A stretch of 64,000 bases of DNA from Agelaius tricolor (Eukaryota > Chordata > Aves > Passeriformes > Icteridae), in NCBI GenBank assembly GCA_023055355.1, contig JALJCS010000001.1, positions 71,403,381 through 71,467,380 of the forward strand, written 5' to 3'. The position numbers were made by a program, and so were the translations under genes. Shown piece after piece: positions 12,490-24,430 of the stretch. Position 1 is the first letter of the stretch; the number at the start of each line of letters is the position of its first letter. The notes under the pieces are model-generated. The model searched no databases. It saw nothing but the letters and a program-made list of their open reading frames with translations, and was not told the origin of the DNA.

Positions 12490-12830
12490 GACTCCCAGAA
12501 TCAGTGGGGTTGGAAAAGACCTCTGAGATCATCGAGTCCAACCCAAACACCACCTTGTCAACCAGACCACGCACTCAGTGCCATGTCCCATCTTTCCTTA
12601 AACATCTCCAGGGACAGTGACTCCACTGCCTCCCTGGGCAATCCATTCCAATGTTTAACAACCCTTTCCGTGAAGAATTTCCTCCTGATGTCCAACCTGA
12701 ACCTCCCCTGGTGCAGCTTGAGGCTAATCCTCATTAGTACCCTGGAAGAAGAGGCTGACTCCACCTTGCTGCAACCTTTGCAGGTGTCTGCAGAGATCAG
12801 GGGTGAGGATCAGGGGCCTGGGGAGGTGGC
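12490..12830 (-). mobile_element. CR1 LINE, 3' fragment
   Basis: This is antisense CR1 with the motifs 'agaatcagtggggttggaaaagacctctgagatcatcgagtccaaccc', then 'ccttaaacatctccagggacagtgactccactgcctccctgggcaatccattccaatg', and 'gaagaatttcctcctgatgtccaacctgaacctcccctggtgcagcttgaggc'. It is well preserved, which suggests a younger subfamily than its neighbour at 13350. The right-hand boundary is approximate. Confidence 0.93.
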
Positions 12831-13349
12831 TCTGGCTGCATGGCCCGGTCAGTGGCACAGTGCCAGGCGAGGACAAGCTGTTCCCTGGCTCCTTATTGTT
12901 ACCAGATGAGTGGGGGACGTTTACGATTGCTGGGTTTGGATAATCAAATTCTGACTTGGACAGAGGAAGGAGAGCTGCCCTCCTCTTCCCTCCTGCACCC
13001 CACAGCAGGCACTCAGCCCCCTGCCCTCCCGCAGGGCTTTGTTCCTGGACGTGACTGTGGATCCCACACTCCCACGACGCCCTGCTCTGTCTGGGGTTAT
13101 TGTGTGATGCCCAGAACAATGTGCTGTGGTTAGGGATGCCTGGGAGAGCGCCGGGAGGCTCCCTGCTCCCCCTCTCCCTGCTAGTGCTGGGGGAGGCAGC
13201 TTTTGGCCATCTGGTAGCTGTGGGTTTGGTGGAGGTCCCCCAGCAGGGGAGGAGATGCAGTCACCAGTGCTGTTCCTAGAGAGGAAAGCCAGCATTTGGC
13301 ACTGCTGAGCCACAGATGCACTGTGTGTCTTGGGCATGGGGTGGCCTTG

Positions 13350-14105
13350 GGCACTGTAGGATGACAGGAGGGCTCATGTCAGGGAAGGGACTGCAGGAGG
13401 TCTCCAGCCCAACCTCTTCATCCTGCCAGCTCTGGGGTCAGACCAGGTTGCTTGGGCTTTAGTGAGTTGGTTTTTAGAAACCTCCAAGGCTGGAGGCAGC
13501 ACAGCCTTTCTGGGCACCCTGTATCGGTGCTGAACTGCCCTCCTGATAGTGGGAACACTTTTTCTCATATCCAGTCTGAACCTCCCTGGCTTCAGTTTAT
13601 GTCCAGTGTCTGTTGAGTTCCCCTTGTGCACCTCTGTGTACAGCTTGAGTTCATCATCTCCATATCCTCCTTGCAGGTACCCCAGAGCTTCTCTTCTCCA
13701 GCCCTGCACGCTCAGCCTCCCCTCCCAGGCTGTGTGATCCCACAGGGCTGTGTGAGCTCTGAATGTCCTGATGGCCTTTCCCTGGGCTCTTTCCCATGTG
13801 TCTCCATCTCTCTTGTACTGGAGGCTGTTGCAATATCCAGTCATGGTGTCAGCAGGGCTGAGCAGAGGGAAGGAGTTGCCTTCCTCTACCTGCTGGCAAT
13901 GCTCTGCCTAATGCAGCCCAAGGGCCTGTTTGCCTTCTTTGCTGTGATGATGCATTGCTGACTCAATGCCCTTTCTGCACAGCTGCTCCTCCACCAGTCA
14001 CCCCCAGCCTGTGTTGTAGCCTGGGGGTTATTCCTTCCCAAACACTGGACTTGGTATTTGCCCTGGATGAAGTCCATGAATATCCTTGCAGTATCAAGTC
14101 AAAGA
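13350..14105 (-). mobile_element. CR1 LINE, long degraded 3' fragment
   Basis: This is antisense CR1 spanning about 750 bp. Recognisable stations in order are 'ggaggtctccagcccaacct', 'agaccaggttgcttggg', 'aacctccaaggctggagg', 'ttctcatatccagtctgaacctccct', 'ttctcttctccagccctgcacgctcagcctcccctcccaggctgtg', 'cttgtactggaggctg', 'cctctacctgctggcaatgctctgcctaatgcagccca' and 'ggtatttgccctggatgaagtccatga'. Divergence and indels indicate an older copy. It has no coding potential. Confidence 0.9.
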
Positions 14106-14744
14106 GAGTGAGGAGGCAGCAAGCTCTTGTGGACTTTCCCGAGTCACAGGGACTTTCACTTTGTAATGGTTTGGAAAGTCCCTTCTAGCAGATCATACCC
14201 ACACCTTAGAGGGGAAAATCTGCTTCTTTGGGATGTTGTGATGGCTGGAAGCTCAGGCAGGAATATGGGTCAGTGATATAACCAGGAATCAGAACCACCC
14301 AGTGCCGAGGTGGGGACTTGGGGAACACAGGGCTTTTCACACCAGTATGTCATTGCAAAACCCTCAGGAGTTAGGGGCTTCTGTGTCCTCCAGTGGCATG
14401 GTACAGAAAGGAGGGAAGGGGAAATGTGTCCTTCCTGGCTTTGGGAGTCCCTTTGGCTGCCTGGGTAAGATGTCCCTCCACACACGTTCTGTTTACACAG
14501 CCCTTCTGAGTCAGGCATTTGTGCATTGCAGGAGCTGAGCTTTGCATCATTTGGACTTCTTCTTGCTGGTTGTTTCCCCTTGTGCCCAGGTCCCCCTGGA
14601 GCCCACTCTCAGACAGTTTGGTGTTTTGGTCTGGGATTTGTTAATCACCTTCCTCTGCCGTGTGTGTCCTTTGGCCAATGAGTGTGTCAGGAGATGGGCA
14701 TTGCCTTGGTGGAGACAAGGGGTGTTCTTCCCTGAGGAATATCC

Positions 14745-15284
14745 AGGGAGAGCAGGATCCTTACAGGCCCTTGTGAGACCCCATCTGGACTGCTGTGTCC
14801 AGATTTGGGGTCCTCAGAACAAGAAAGACATGGAGTTTTTGGAACAGGTCTAGAGGAGACCACAGAGAAGCTCAAAGGGCTGGAGCCCCTCTCCTTTGCA
14901 GACAGACTGGGAGAGTTGGGGTGGATCAGCCTGGAGAAGAGAAGGCTCTGGGATGACCTTAGAGAGCTTCCCAGTAATTGAAGAGAGCTTATAAAAAAGA
15001 GGGAGAGCAGCTTCTTACACGAGTAGATACTGATAGGACAGAGGGGAATACTAAGAGGCAAGAGTTTTAGTCTAGATGTTAGGAAGAAATTCTTTACTCA
15101 AAGTGTGGTGAGGTACTATCACAAATTGGCCAGAGAAGCTGTAGATCCCTGGAAATGTTCAGGGCTGGGTTGTTTGGGGCTTGGAGCAATCTGGTCCGGT
15201 GGGTGGCATCCCTGCCCATGGCAGAGAGGTTGGAACAAGATGATCTTTAGAGGTTCTTCCAACCCAAACCATTCCATCATTCAT
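14745..15284 (+). mobile_element. CR1 LINE, 3' fragment
   Basis: This is sense CR1 of about 540 bp: 'ccatctggactgctgtgtccagatttggggtcc', 'cctttgcagacagactgggagagttggggtggatcagcctggagaagagaaggctc', 'gatgttaggaagaaattctttactc', then 'gggtggcatccctgcccatggcag' and the 'gatgatctttagaggttcttccaaccc' tail ending 'ccattccatcattca'. Confidence 0.93.
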
Positions 15285-17639
15285 GTGAAGTGAGACATGT
15301 AGGAACACGTCATTGCTTTTCTGGGGATGAAGACAAAGACCCCCTTGGCTCCCATTCTTCTCCAGCTCACCACAGCAGCAGTGCAGGGTCTCACCCTCAC
15401 CATAGAAAGGTCCCTTCCCTAGACCAGAGTATTTATTCCCAGGACTTCCCCGCCCCAGGGCTGCTCATTCATCTCTTGCAGACAGAATGGAGCCTGTCAC
15501 AAGAGCAGATGCAGAGCAGGCAGAGCTCCCCATGAGACCCTTCACCACCAGAGACGATAAACAGATGGGGAAATCTGCTGGGAAATGCATTGACGTAAGG
15601 AGGTGAGAGGCTGGAGCAGTGTCCCCAAGGAGGTGCAAAGACGCTGAGAAAGCTGCATGCAGAGCCCGGTGCACAATAGCTCTTTGATTCCCCCAGACGC
15701 TGCTAATGGGCCGTTTCCTCTCCCAGCCCTCCCTGTGGATCCGAGATGTCTTGCTGGATGTTTTTGCCCTCCCCTTATCTGTCTCCCTGACTTCTCTCTG
15801 GGATTTCCTCTGATCAGGCTGCTGGGTCATCCCAGGCTAGTGTCCCCTGTAGGATCCCTCTGTCCCCAGAGCTGCTGTGGCCAGAAGCATTTCTCTTCAG
15901 AGGATAACTGCAGGATATGTGAAGGGAGCGTGGAGAAGCCTCAGCTTTCCCATCTGGAGGGAGAATTGGGCTCAGGTACTTCAGGATCTCAATCTGACCC
16001 AACAGCCATCCTTGGCGGGGGGGTTTACACCAGGACTCCACCCTGATGCATTGATCATTGATCCTTCTTGGAAAGATGAGGCCATCAATGCAATTATTTG
16101 TATAATCTATGTGATACGCCTCTCCCTTTCCCTCCAGAAATTAAATGTGGGACCCCCTGGCAGCCCACTCTCCCAGCCAGACATCCAGGAGAGCAATCCT
16201 GGGACCACCACACTGGGCACAGCAGGGACAGGCACATGCCTGAGAAATTCATCCCTGCAGCTTCAAGGTGCTGAGCAGGTCTTTATTATCAAATTTTAAT
16301 TACTGTGGCTGAATTTTAATAGAGCAATTGTGCAATTCCACTTTAGATCACATCCCCTAGGCCAGGTTGCTCGCGTCACACTCCCTGATGCTGCTGCTAT
16401 GAGTTTTTTTGGCTAATGCAGCAAAAATTCTTATTGGATTTGGAAATAGAAGAAATTAGTTGCCCTGGGGGAAGGGGAGGCAGAGGTCTGCCTGGCATGC
16501 AGAGCTGCCAGGAGGCTCTGACAGCCAGACATCTATTGCTGTTTATAATACTTAATAGTGAGCAGCTCTACAAAGTCCTTTCTTTATTCATTTCTCTCCC
16601 TAGCACTTCACAGCATGCAATAACTTGGATTTATAAATTAAACATGTTCCTTGTTTTAATACATCATCTACTTTTTATTCCTTAGTCCCATAATGGGATT
16701 TTTAATTGCCTGTCATAGAATCGTGCATCCTCCTGGCAGCCTGGGAGAGCGAGTGCAGCCATGAGTTCATTGGCCCATGTTGGCATTAAATGGTGCATTT
16801 AAATCTTCACATTAACAAAGGCAGGGAACACGAGCGGGAATGTGGAACAGTCATCATTAAGAAGAATTGTTTTCTGTGGCAGAAAATGAGGAAAACCAGG
16901 CCAAAAATACAAACAGATTTCCCCCTCCCTCCCCCCGGCTCCCCAAAGGGAAAAGCGCTGCACAGTGTTTTAATTATTGCTGGGTTTATTTTCAACTGAT
17001 GCGTATCCAACAGCTCGAGCCCACATTAGAGTCCAAGGGGCTGAGGCAGGGGCTGGAAGATCCACTCCAGGGGTGGCCACACACACACATTATCTGATGC
17101 CTGAACTGGACCATCCAGGTCCAGACCCCTGTCCTGCTGCATTTGCTGCAGAGCCATGGCTGCCTTTCCCTGCTTCTGTGCTCAGCAGTGCTCAGATCTG
17201 TGTGTCTGGGTGAGGCAGTCCAGCCAAGACGTCCCTGCCAGAGCCCAGGAACAGGCAGGAGGGGACACAGGTGAGGGAGATGGAGAGTGGGGCGCCAGGT
17301 ACCCCCTGTTGCTGTGTTCAGCCCCAGTGTGGCCAGTGAGCCCCATGTACTGCTCAGATCCCTGCACCCAAAGAGGGTGTGCTGGGGGACAAGGGACAGA
17401 AAAAGGCAGATAAAAGGTTAACAGGGATGGAGCTCCTGCCCTGATGCAATTTAATGTGATTGCCTCTTGCAACACTTGAATATCTGCTCTTTGTAAGAAT
17501 TGGCTGTATCCAGGAGCTTTTTATCACAGCTTCTCCTTCCTGGCAAAATAAAGTTAAATCCTCCAACCTTTCTACTTTTTTCTTCGTATCTTAATCTTTT
17601 TTAATTAATTAACATCTTTGCCAAAGCGTGCCCTAAATA
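15285..17639. other. Intergenic sequence with a possible conserved element
   Basis: No gene or repeat was recognised. The interval at about 16275-16870 is repeat-free and has AT-rich homeodomain-like motifs (ttttaattac, tttttaattgcc, cttaatagtgag) broken by GC-rich words. This is compatible with a conserved non-coding element, but only an alignment can show that. Confidence 0.35.
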
Positions 17640-19560
17640 GGAGACTTGGTCCAGCTGAGACCTTATCAGCATAGAGGCAAGCTGAGCAATTACCTCCTCT
17701 GGCTTACACACAGCACTCCAGTATTGCATCCAGAAAGGAGATTTGCTTCTGCTGGTGTTTTCCCAACTGCAGATTTCTCACCCCCATCCTTTGTGAATTG
17801 CCATTCCCCTTCCATTTCTGCTGTACTGTCACTGGATAAGAGCTCCCCTGTGGGTACTGTGTGTTTGATATGCTCCTGTCAGAGCCATAGTTTGTATTGT
17901 TATTTACTGGATTTCCACTGATTCAAGTCAGGCTTTTTCTCCAATTTTTTCCAGGTAGTTTTGAATTCTCATCCAGTCCTCCCAGGTGCTTGATATCCAG
18001 CACAACCTGCATATTTTAGAAAAGCATTCCCTGGGCCATGGCTTGAGTCAGTAAATTAAAAGGCTGAATAGGATCACCTTTATGCCTGATCCAGGAACAC
18101 CCTGCTCAAAATCTCCTCCTTGTGTGACTGAAAATTATCTGCAGTGACTCCAGCTGTATTTTATTAAATTGTCCCTAAATTCACTTTCTCGTATTTCCTT
18201 AATTTAAGAAAATTGGTAAAATGTCAGATGGGACTATCTCAAAAGCTTGGCTTAAATCATGGCACATTTCAGCTGCCCAAGAGGGAAGCAGAGTTGAACA
18301 TTACTCTGGTTTGGGCAATTTATTTTTGACAAATTTATCTTCTCTTCTTATTCCGATGTCTATATCTCCTCTGGCTTTGTATCAGCTGTTTGTTTAATAA
18401 TTTGTTCTGGGTCTTTTCCAAGACTCGGAGTTAGGCTCTGATGTATAAATCTTGCTTTTTAAAGGGAGATATTGTGCCTGCTGATTTCTGCTCCATAGGG
18501 TATTTCCTAGCCCAGGGTGTCTGGGAAGAACATCCCAACTCCTTCCACTGCTCACCTCCCTCAGGATCATCCTCTGCTTGTGGTGACTCCATCTCCTCTG
18601 TCCCACCTAAACCACCTCTGGATGATTTCTCTCTGCTCCACCCCTTGGTGTGATTAACTGGTAATTACAGTCAGCTGATGATAAGGAACCTTTTTTGTGA
18701 ACACAGCACTGGCCTTTCCCAAGTCATCCCTTTGTTCCTCTCCTTCTTCTTTCTTCTGATGTGTTTACAGATCCTCCTATCGGTTTCCAACTCGTGCTAG
18801 CTGAAACTCATTCAGGCTGTGTGGTTTCACAATGGGGCAGGTTTTGATGTAAATACACAACGACCTCCCACAGTTCCACCTCCCTCTGCCCTGGCTTTGC
18901 AGCTGGGCCTCTGGTGTAGGGCTCAGTGTTCAGGTTGTCTGCCTTCCTCCTGGTAGGATAAACCACCCAGTGTCCTTAGGCCTTTCCCTGCTGTGCTGGC
19001 TCTCCTTCTCCCTCAGGAGGTATCCACAGCTTCCCCATGTGTGCCAAAATCACCTGGTTTGGGTCCAGACTCCCTCTGCTCCTGCTCTTGCATCTCCCTG
19101 TTTGTGAGAAAGATTAATTCTGCCACTTTGTGATTGCTCTCCCCAAAATCACTGTTCCTTCAGTTCCCAGCTGGCTCCTCATGGCCAGAGCCTGATGAAT
19201 GTACTGTTTGTTCATCTGAGCTGAAATGTTGTCCCCAGCATCCTAGGGATTCACTGGACTGGGATTCTGTCTCATTTCCAGTTGTGGGGAATTAAAATAA
19301 CATCCCTCACTATCACTGTTGTTAACTGGAAAATCCTCTCCTACCTCCTCCTCCTCCTCAGCTCTCCTGCCATGGTCACATCCCAGGCCCTGCTGTGTGC
19401 CCTTCTGGGACTGCCTTCCTTTCCTCTGCTCTTCCCAGATTTTCTCCTTAAGGACAGAAATAGGTTTCTGTGCTGTGCATTCTCTGTGCATTATCTCATC
19501 ATTTGGACTGTGTCTAAGAATTCACGGTGTATTTATTTATCTCCTTGACTCCTGGGGTAA
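17640..19560 (-). mobile_element. Ancient, heavily degraded CR1/L3-like LINE
   Basis: Faint antisense LINE stations appear in the correct order over about 1.9 kb: 'gagaccttatcagcatagaggcaagctgagcaattacctcc' near 17658, 'tgatccaggaacaccctgct' near 18087, 'gggactatctcaaaagcttggcttaaatcatgg' near 18228, 'tttatttttgacaaattta' near 18320, 'ttctgggtcttttccaagactc' near 18405, 'cttctgatgtgtttacagatcctcctatcggtttccaactcgtgctagct' near 18755, and 'ggggaattaaaataacatccctcactatcactg' near 19285. These correspond to 3' UTR and reverse-transcriptase-region segments of old CR1-group elements. Ends are approximate, and the copy is broken by indels and cannot code. Confidence 0.5.
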
Positions 19561-21419
19561 GTTGATAATCACTGCATTGTCCTTTTCCCTTTGTTGGGTC
19601 ACTCTTAGGCCAGCACTGCAATTTCTCCAAGAAAACTGGATCCTCCCTCTTCTCCTATAATTGTGGATCAAGGTGGAGGGTTCTCAGCTGTGAAAATTCA
19701 GCCCCCAAAATCTTCATTCCCAGCCAGAACTGGCTGCCTTTTCTCTCATTGCTCATCCCAGTGACCACACAGTTTGAAGAATGAGGTGTTTGGGGGGTAA
19801 GGAACTTGCACCTCCCAGCTTTGGTGTCCCACAGGCATCCAAGCCTAAGCACTGAGCCCTCTTCTTTTCCATTGGCACCCGGGGAACCCCAAGCCCCACA
19901 GGCACCAGGGGCTGGGGCTCACAAGTCCCCACCCAAACCAGCAGGTTTAGCCAACCTGCATCACAAACAGGAGACCCAGCATGTAGCAAAGGGGTATTTA
20001 ACATGAAAATTGGATTCTGAGAGTGGCCTCAGACTGTTCAGGCACGTAGTATTATAATTAACTGTGAGATGTCTCTGCAAATGTGGCTGGCTGGAGCAAG
20101 AGACTCGAGCATCCTTTCTCCGGTCTTATTCTGCAATGCAAGAATTTATTTACTGTACATTTCAAAACAGAGCCCTTCCCCCCTCCCCATTTTGTGTGGA
20201 ACAAACAATGCTATGTCTCTCCTGCCACTGCAGTATTAGAAAAAAACTGGGTCATGCATATAATTCTGTAGAGGGAAACAAAAGGCCATTCTGCCCCTCT
20301 TGGATCTCGTATTTATGGATGCTGTGGCACATTATGGTAATTCTCGCTTGAATCCAGCATATAATTAATAGCTAATAATTAGGCTGGGGCATTTTTACAT
20401 GCAGATACAGGCAGAGATTCATGACACAGTGGACAAGACAGTAAAATATGACTGACACATAAAACTGCTTGCACACTTTCCAAGGCACCAGATTCCCATC
20501 TCTGCTTTGCCTTCTGGCTTTTCACACGCTTGAGTGTGAAAAAACTCTCTCCCTTTTTGGTTGTTGATAATAAATTCTTTCCTTTGTTTGTATTCTGTCC
20601 AACTTAAACAAAAAAAAAAAATTACACCATGTCTGCATGCAAGGCTGGACGGTTGGTGGATTTATTATAAGTTTGAAGTCGACATCTGTTCTGGACTCAC
20701 AGAGGGGTAATTCCAGGAAGGCAGTAAACTGTGGGGACACAGAATAGACTTGCTTGTAGGCTGTACATGTTGATTTTATAAATGCTCATGTACAAAGTAG
20801 AAAGAACAGCTTTGGCTTGATGAACAGCTTGAAACCACCAGAAGTGAAATCTAGTGTAAATATATTGATTTCTGGTACATTTTAGTGTTTCTTTGTGCTC
20901 CCCGGTGCATTTAGCCAAGTATTGTCTGTTATATATGCACCCAGTGACTCGTTGCAGTAAGAACATCCCCGGGCTGAAGAGATGAAAATAAAATAAATAA
21001 AAAAACCCTAGAAAACTGTTTCCATGGCTGTGACTGGGAACAGAAATGTTCCTGCTTTGCTGAGGTCAGGATGTGACATAACCACTCCCCTGCCAGCAAG
21101 GCTGAAGCAAAGAAGGTGATGAAGCAAAAATCACTCCCATTATCACTCTGGGATTATCCAACATAATACTGCAGGGTGAGATGAGGTCTCAGGGAATAAA
21201 CATTGCCCTCTAAGTGTGTCCATCTCTGCACACTGCTGCTCCTCCCTGGCAAATCTGGGGTAACATATGGTCCAGGAAATCAAGGCTACAGACCCCCCTC
21301 TAACTTCCCCAGGCACACACACAGCTCTGCATCATTACACATCACCTGAACACTAAATATCTGCTGCACATTTTGTTTGTGGGTTTAATTTTCAAAAAAC
21401 AGCCAGCTAAGGTTGTGGG
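19561..21419. other. Intergenic sequence with possible conserved non-coding element
   Basis: This repeat-free stretch has words such as 'attaatagctaataattagg' (about 20365) and 'gcacattatggtaattctcg'. A run of 12 A at about 20610 and the 'aataaaataaataaaaaaacc' patch at about 20987 are simple sequence. No exon was supported. Confidence 0.35.
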
Positions 21420-22495
21420 TGTAGTGGGTTGGTGCTGGTTGGATGCCAGGCACTCATCAAAGCTTCTCTATCTTTCCCCTCTGCAGATGGACAGGGGAAA
21501 GAAAATGTAACAAAGGGTTCATGGGTGGAGATAAGGACAGAGGGAGATCATTCACCACATATCATCACGGGCAAAACAGACTTGAATTAGAGATATTAAT
21601 TTCATTTATTAGTAACAAAACCAGAGCAGGGTAATGAGAAGCAAAATCAGACCTTAAAAATACATTCCCCCCACCTCTCCCTCTTTCCCAGCTCTACCTC
21701 CTCCCCCAGCATCTCAGGGAGACAGGGAGGGGAGGTTATGGTCAGTTCATCACCCGTGGCTTCTCCCACTGCTCAGGGACAGGAGTCGCTCCCCTGCTGC
21801 ACCCTGGGTCCCTCCCTCCAGAAACTTCTCTAGCATGAGTCCATCCCATGGGCAAGAGTTCTCCCCAGACTGCTGCACTGTGGGTCCCTCTTCCATGGGG
21901 TCAGTCCTTCAGGAACAGGCTGCCCCATCGTGGGGCCCCACAGGGTCACAATCCTACCAGGAAACCTGCTCCAGCATTGTCTTCTCTTCTCCACAGCTCC
22001 CTGCCAGGACCCTGCTCCTGCACAGGCTTCCCACAGGGTCCCAGCCTCCTCCCAGGCATCCACCTACTGCAGTGGGAGCTCCTCCATGGGCTGCAGGTGG
22101 AGCTCTGCTCTCCCATGGATCTCCATGGGCTGCAGGGGAATCCCAGCTGTGGTGCCTGGAGCAGCTCCTGCTCCTCCTTCTCCAGTGACCTGCGGAGCTG
22201 TCAGTGTGTCTGCAGTGTGTCACAGTGGCTGCAGAGCTCTTCCTCTCACGTATTCTCACTCTGCTCTTCTCTGGCTGCAATTACACCTGCTCAATAACTT
22301 TTTTTTCTTCTTCCTAATTATCACAGAGGCATTACCACTATTTCTAATTGGCCTGGCCTTGGCCAGCAGTGGGTCCATCCTGGAGCTGCCAGGGATTGGC
22401 TCTGCTGGACATGGGGGAAGCTTCTGGCAGCTTCTCACAGAAGCCACTCCTGTAGCTCTCCTCCAACCAAAACCTGGCCATGCCAACCCAACACA
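21420..22495 (-). mobile_element. ERVL-type solo LTR
   Basis: On the minus strand this runs from TGTGTTGGGTTGGCATGG (at 22495) to ...CCAACCCACTACA (at 21420), about 1,076 bp with TG/CA ends. It matches the layout of the long avian ERVL LTRs: a start region with 'cttctgtgagaagctgcc' and 'aagcttcccccatgtcc', then a stretch of repeated modules around 'ctgcagcccatggag' (for example 22082-22097 and 22121-22136, period 39 bp), then the antisense AATAAA at 21605-21610 in the R/U5 region. No internal retroviral genes are adjacent, so it is a solo LTR formed by recombination between two LTRs. I could not find a convincing 5 bp target duplication, so the ends may have drifted. Confidence 0.8.
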
Positions 22496-22589
22496 CAGAT
22501 CTGCACAACCCCATTGCAGCATCTCCTGGTACTGCAGTGCCCACATATGCCTCACCCAGGAAAGCTCAATGTGTGCCATTTATGTAAAT

Positions 22590-22790
22590 TGTAGGGTGGT
22601 TTGGGTTGGAAGGGACCTTAAAGAACATCCAGTTCCAACCCCCTGGCATGGGCAGGGACACCTTCCACTAGCCCAGGTTGCTCCAAGCCCCATCCAGCCT
22701 GGCCTTGAACACTTGCAGGGGTGGAGCATTCACAAATTGTTTGGGCAATATGTGCCTGTGAGTATTTCCCCTCACTGACACTCCAAATAA
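22590..22790 (-). mobile_element. CR1 LINE, 3' fragment
   Basis: This is antisense CR1 closely matching the family: 'ggtggtttgggttggaagggaccttaaagaacatccagttccaaccccctggcatgggcagggacaccttccactagcccaggttgctcc', then 'catccagcctggccttgaacacttgcagggg'. The good preservation indicates a relatively recent insertion. It lies about 95 bp from the ERVL LTR. Confidence 0.95.
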
Positions 22791-24171
22791 CTGGTGTGAC
22801 TCAAGGCACTGGAAGAACTTGTGTGATAATTCAAAGCACCATTAAAAGCTGATATTGCTCTATAGCATCCCATTCAGAAGGATTTTAAGCAGCCCAAGCC
22901 CTGGTACACAATCCTTTGTGGGTTTGCCCCTACTGACCTGAAAAGCAGTGGAACAGCACTGGGAGTGATGGCTACAGCATTCCTGCTCCTGGATAACCAT
23001 GACAAACACACCCAGCATCCCTGCAACCCCTTGTTACACATGGAGCTGGGGAATGCAGTCCCTTGGGATCATGGGGGAGAGCAGGAGGTGTGTGGGGCTG
23101 GGGCTGCAGGAATGGCCAGGCCATGCACACCCTGCCCTGGAGGGGAGAGGACTCTGCTGCTCTGATTAAACACACCTTACACCAGGGTCATGCTGGCACT
23201 GACACATTTTACCACCTTAACCCATGGACTTTCTGGGCTTAGGGAAAATACTTGACATGCCCCATTCCTCACCTGCTCTCTGCCCAGTTCCTTCCTGCTG
23301 GTTTTGTGCCTATTGTAGCTGCTCCACTCTAGATGAAAAGAAAGAAAAATGTGAGTGGAAAAGAGGGAGGCTGAGGCATACATACATTTAATTTTTATGG
23401 GCCTTTCACTGTTTTTCATCTGTCTTTCCTTTAACACACTGGTGACATTTATGCATTTCCTGAAATGCCACCTAGGAAAGAAAACACATTAAGGAACAAC
23501 TGGACATAAAGAGTGAGGTATCCTTCAATGGGCTTGGCTGGAAATGTGCAGAGCAGCCTGCAGGCACAGGCATCCCTCTGTGCTGAGCCATCCCTGGAAC
23601 CTCTGGGTTCCAGTGATGAGATGCTCCAGTTCCATGCAGCAGATCAAAGCAGCTCCTGCTCCCTAGTTTTGTCTTGTGTGATCCAGCTGCCACTTGGAAG
23701 CAAAGCTTCAGTCTGGAAAATAGGAATCATATTTGCACAGAAGTGCTCTCCCAGCTCCTCCAGCTGTGCTTGTACTGTGTGCTGTTCACTGCTTTAGTGA
23801 CCTGTCCTTTCTAGGAAACTGCAGGCAGGCACAGGGGAGACCATCATAGTAGTAATAATATTAGTAATAATGATGATGATGATGATGATGATGAAGGCTG
23901 TTAGTGCTGGGATGCAGATAGCTCCTGGTTCTGGGATGCTCCCTGGGCCAGGCACACCAAGGGAACAGGAGCAGGCTGGTGAATTATTTTGCCCTTTAGA
24001 CACAGGAGCTTTGGAGCTAATAACACCCATCCTTTACCAAGGAACTGCTGCTCAGAGCCTTAATTTGGGTGATGGATGGTCTCTGCTGGGAACAAAACAC
24101 CTCTGCAGCTGTAGCTGACAGGCGTGGTACAGACAGGCAGGACCACACTTCCTATCCTCCATAGTGTATAC
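22791..24171. other. Intergenic sequence without recognised genes
   Basis: I see single-copy DNA apart from the ATG microsatellite at 23848-23893. No exon-like structure or repeat was recognised. Confidence 0.35.
23848..23893. repeat. (TAA)n-like to (ATG)8 trinucleotide repeat
   Basis: A degenerate 'agtagtaataatattagtaat' stretch passes into eight perfect ATG units at 23870-23893. A run of methionines in the plus-strand frame here is an artefact of the repeat. Confidence 0.95.
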
Positions 24172-24430
24172 CACAGAGTCACAGAGGTTTGAGGCTGGAA
24201 AGGACCTTACAGATCATCTAATTCCACCCTCTGCCACGGGCAGGGAGATCTCCCACTAGACCAGGTTTCTCCAAGTCCCATCCAACCTTGTCTTGAGCCC
24301 TTCCAGGGCTGGGGCATCCGCAACCTCCCTGGGGAACCTGTCCCACTGTCTCATCACCCTCACAGAAAAAAATTTCTTACTTGTATCCAACCTAAGTTTC
24401 TCCTCTTTGAATTTGTACCCCAATATGATT
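24172..24430 (-). mobile_element. CR1 LINE, 3' fragment
   Basis: This is antisense CR1: 'gagtcacagaggtttgaggctggaaaggaccttacagatcatctaattccaccctctgccacgggcagg', then 'ccactagaccaggtttctccaagtcccatccaacc', 'ggggcatccgcaacctccctggggaacctgtccc' and 'catcaccctcacagaaaaaaatttcttacttgtatccaacctaa'. It is moderately diverged. Confidence 0.95.

Noticed and set aside
12558..12764. 68-codon minus-strand ORF
   Set aside because: It lies entirely within a CR1 3' fragment.
23870..23893. Run of methionine codons opening an 82-codon ORF
   Set aside because: It is the (ATG)8 microsatellite.
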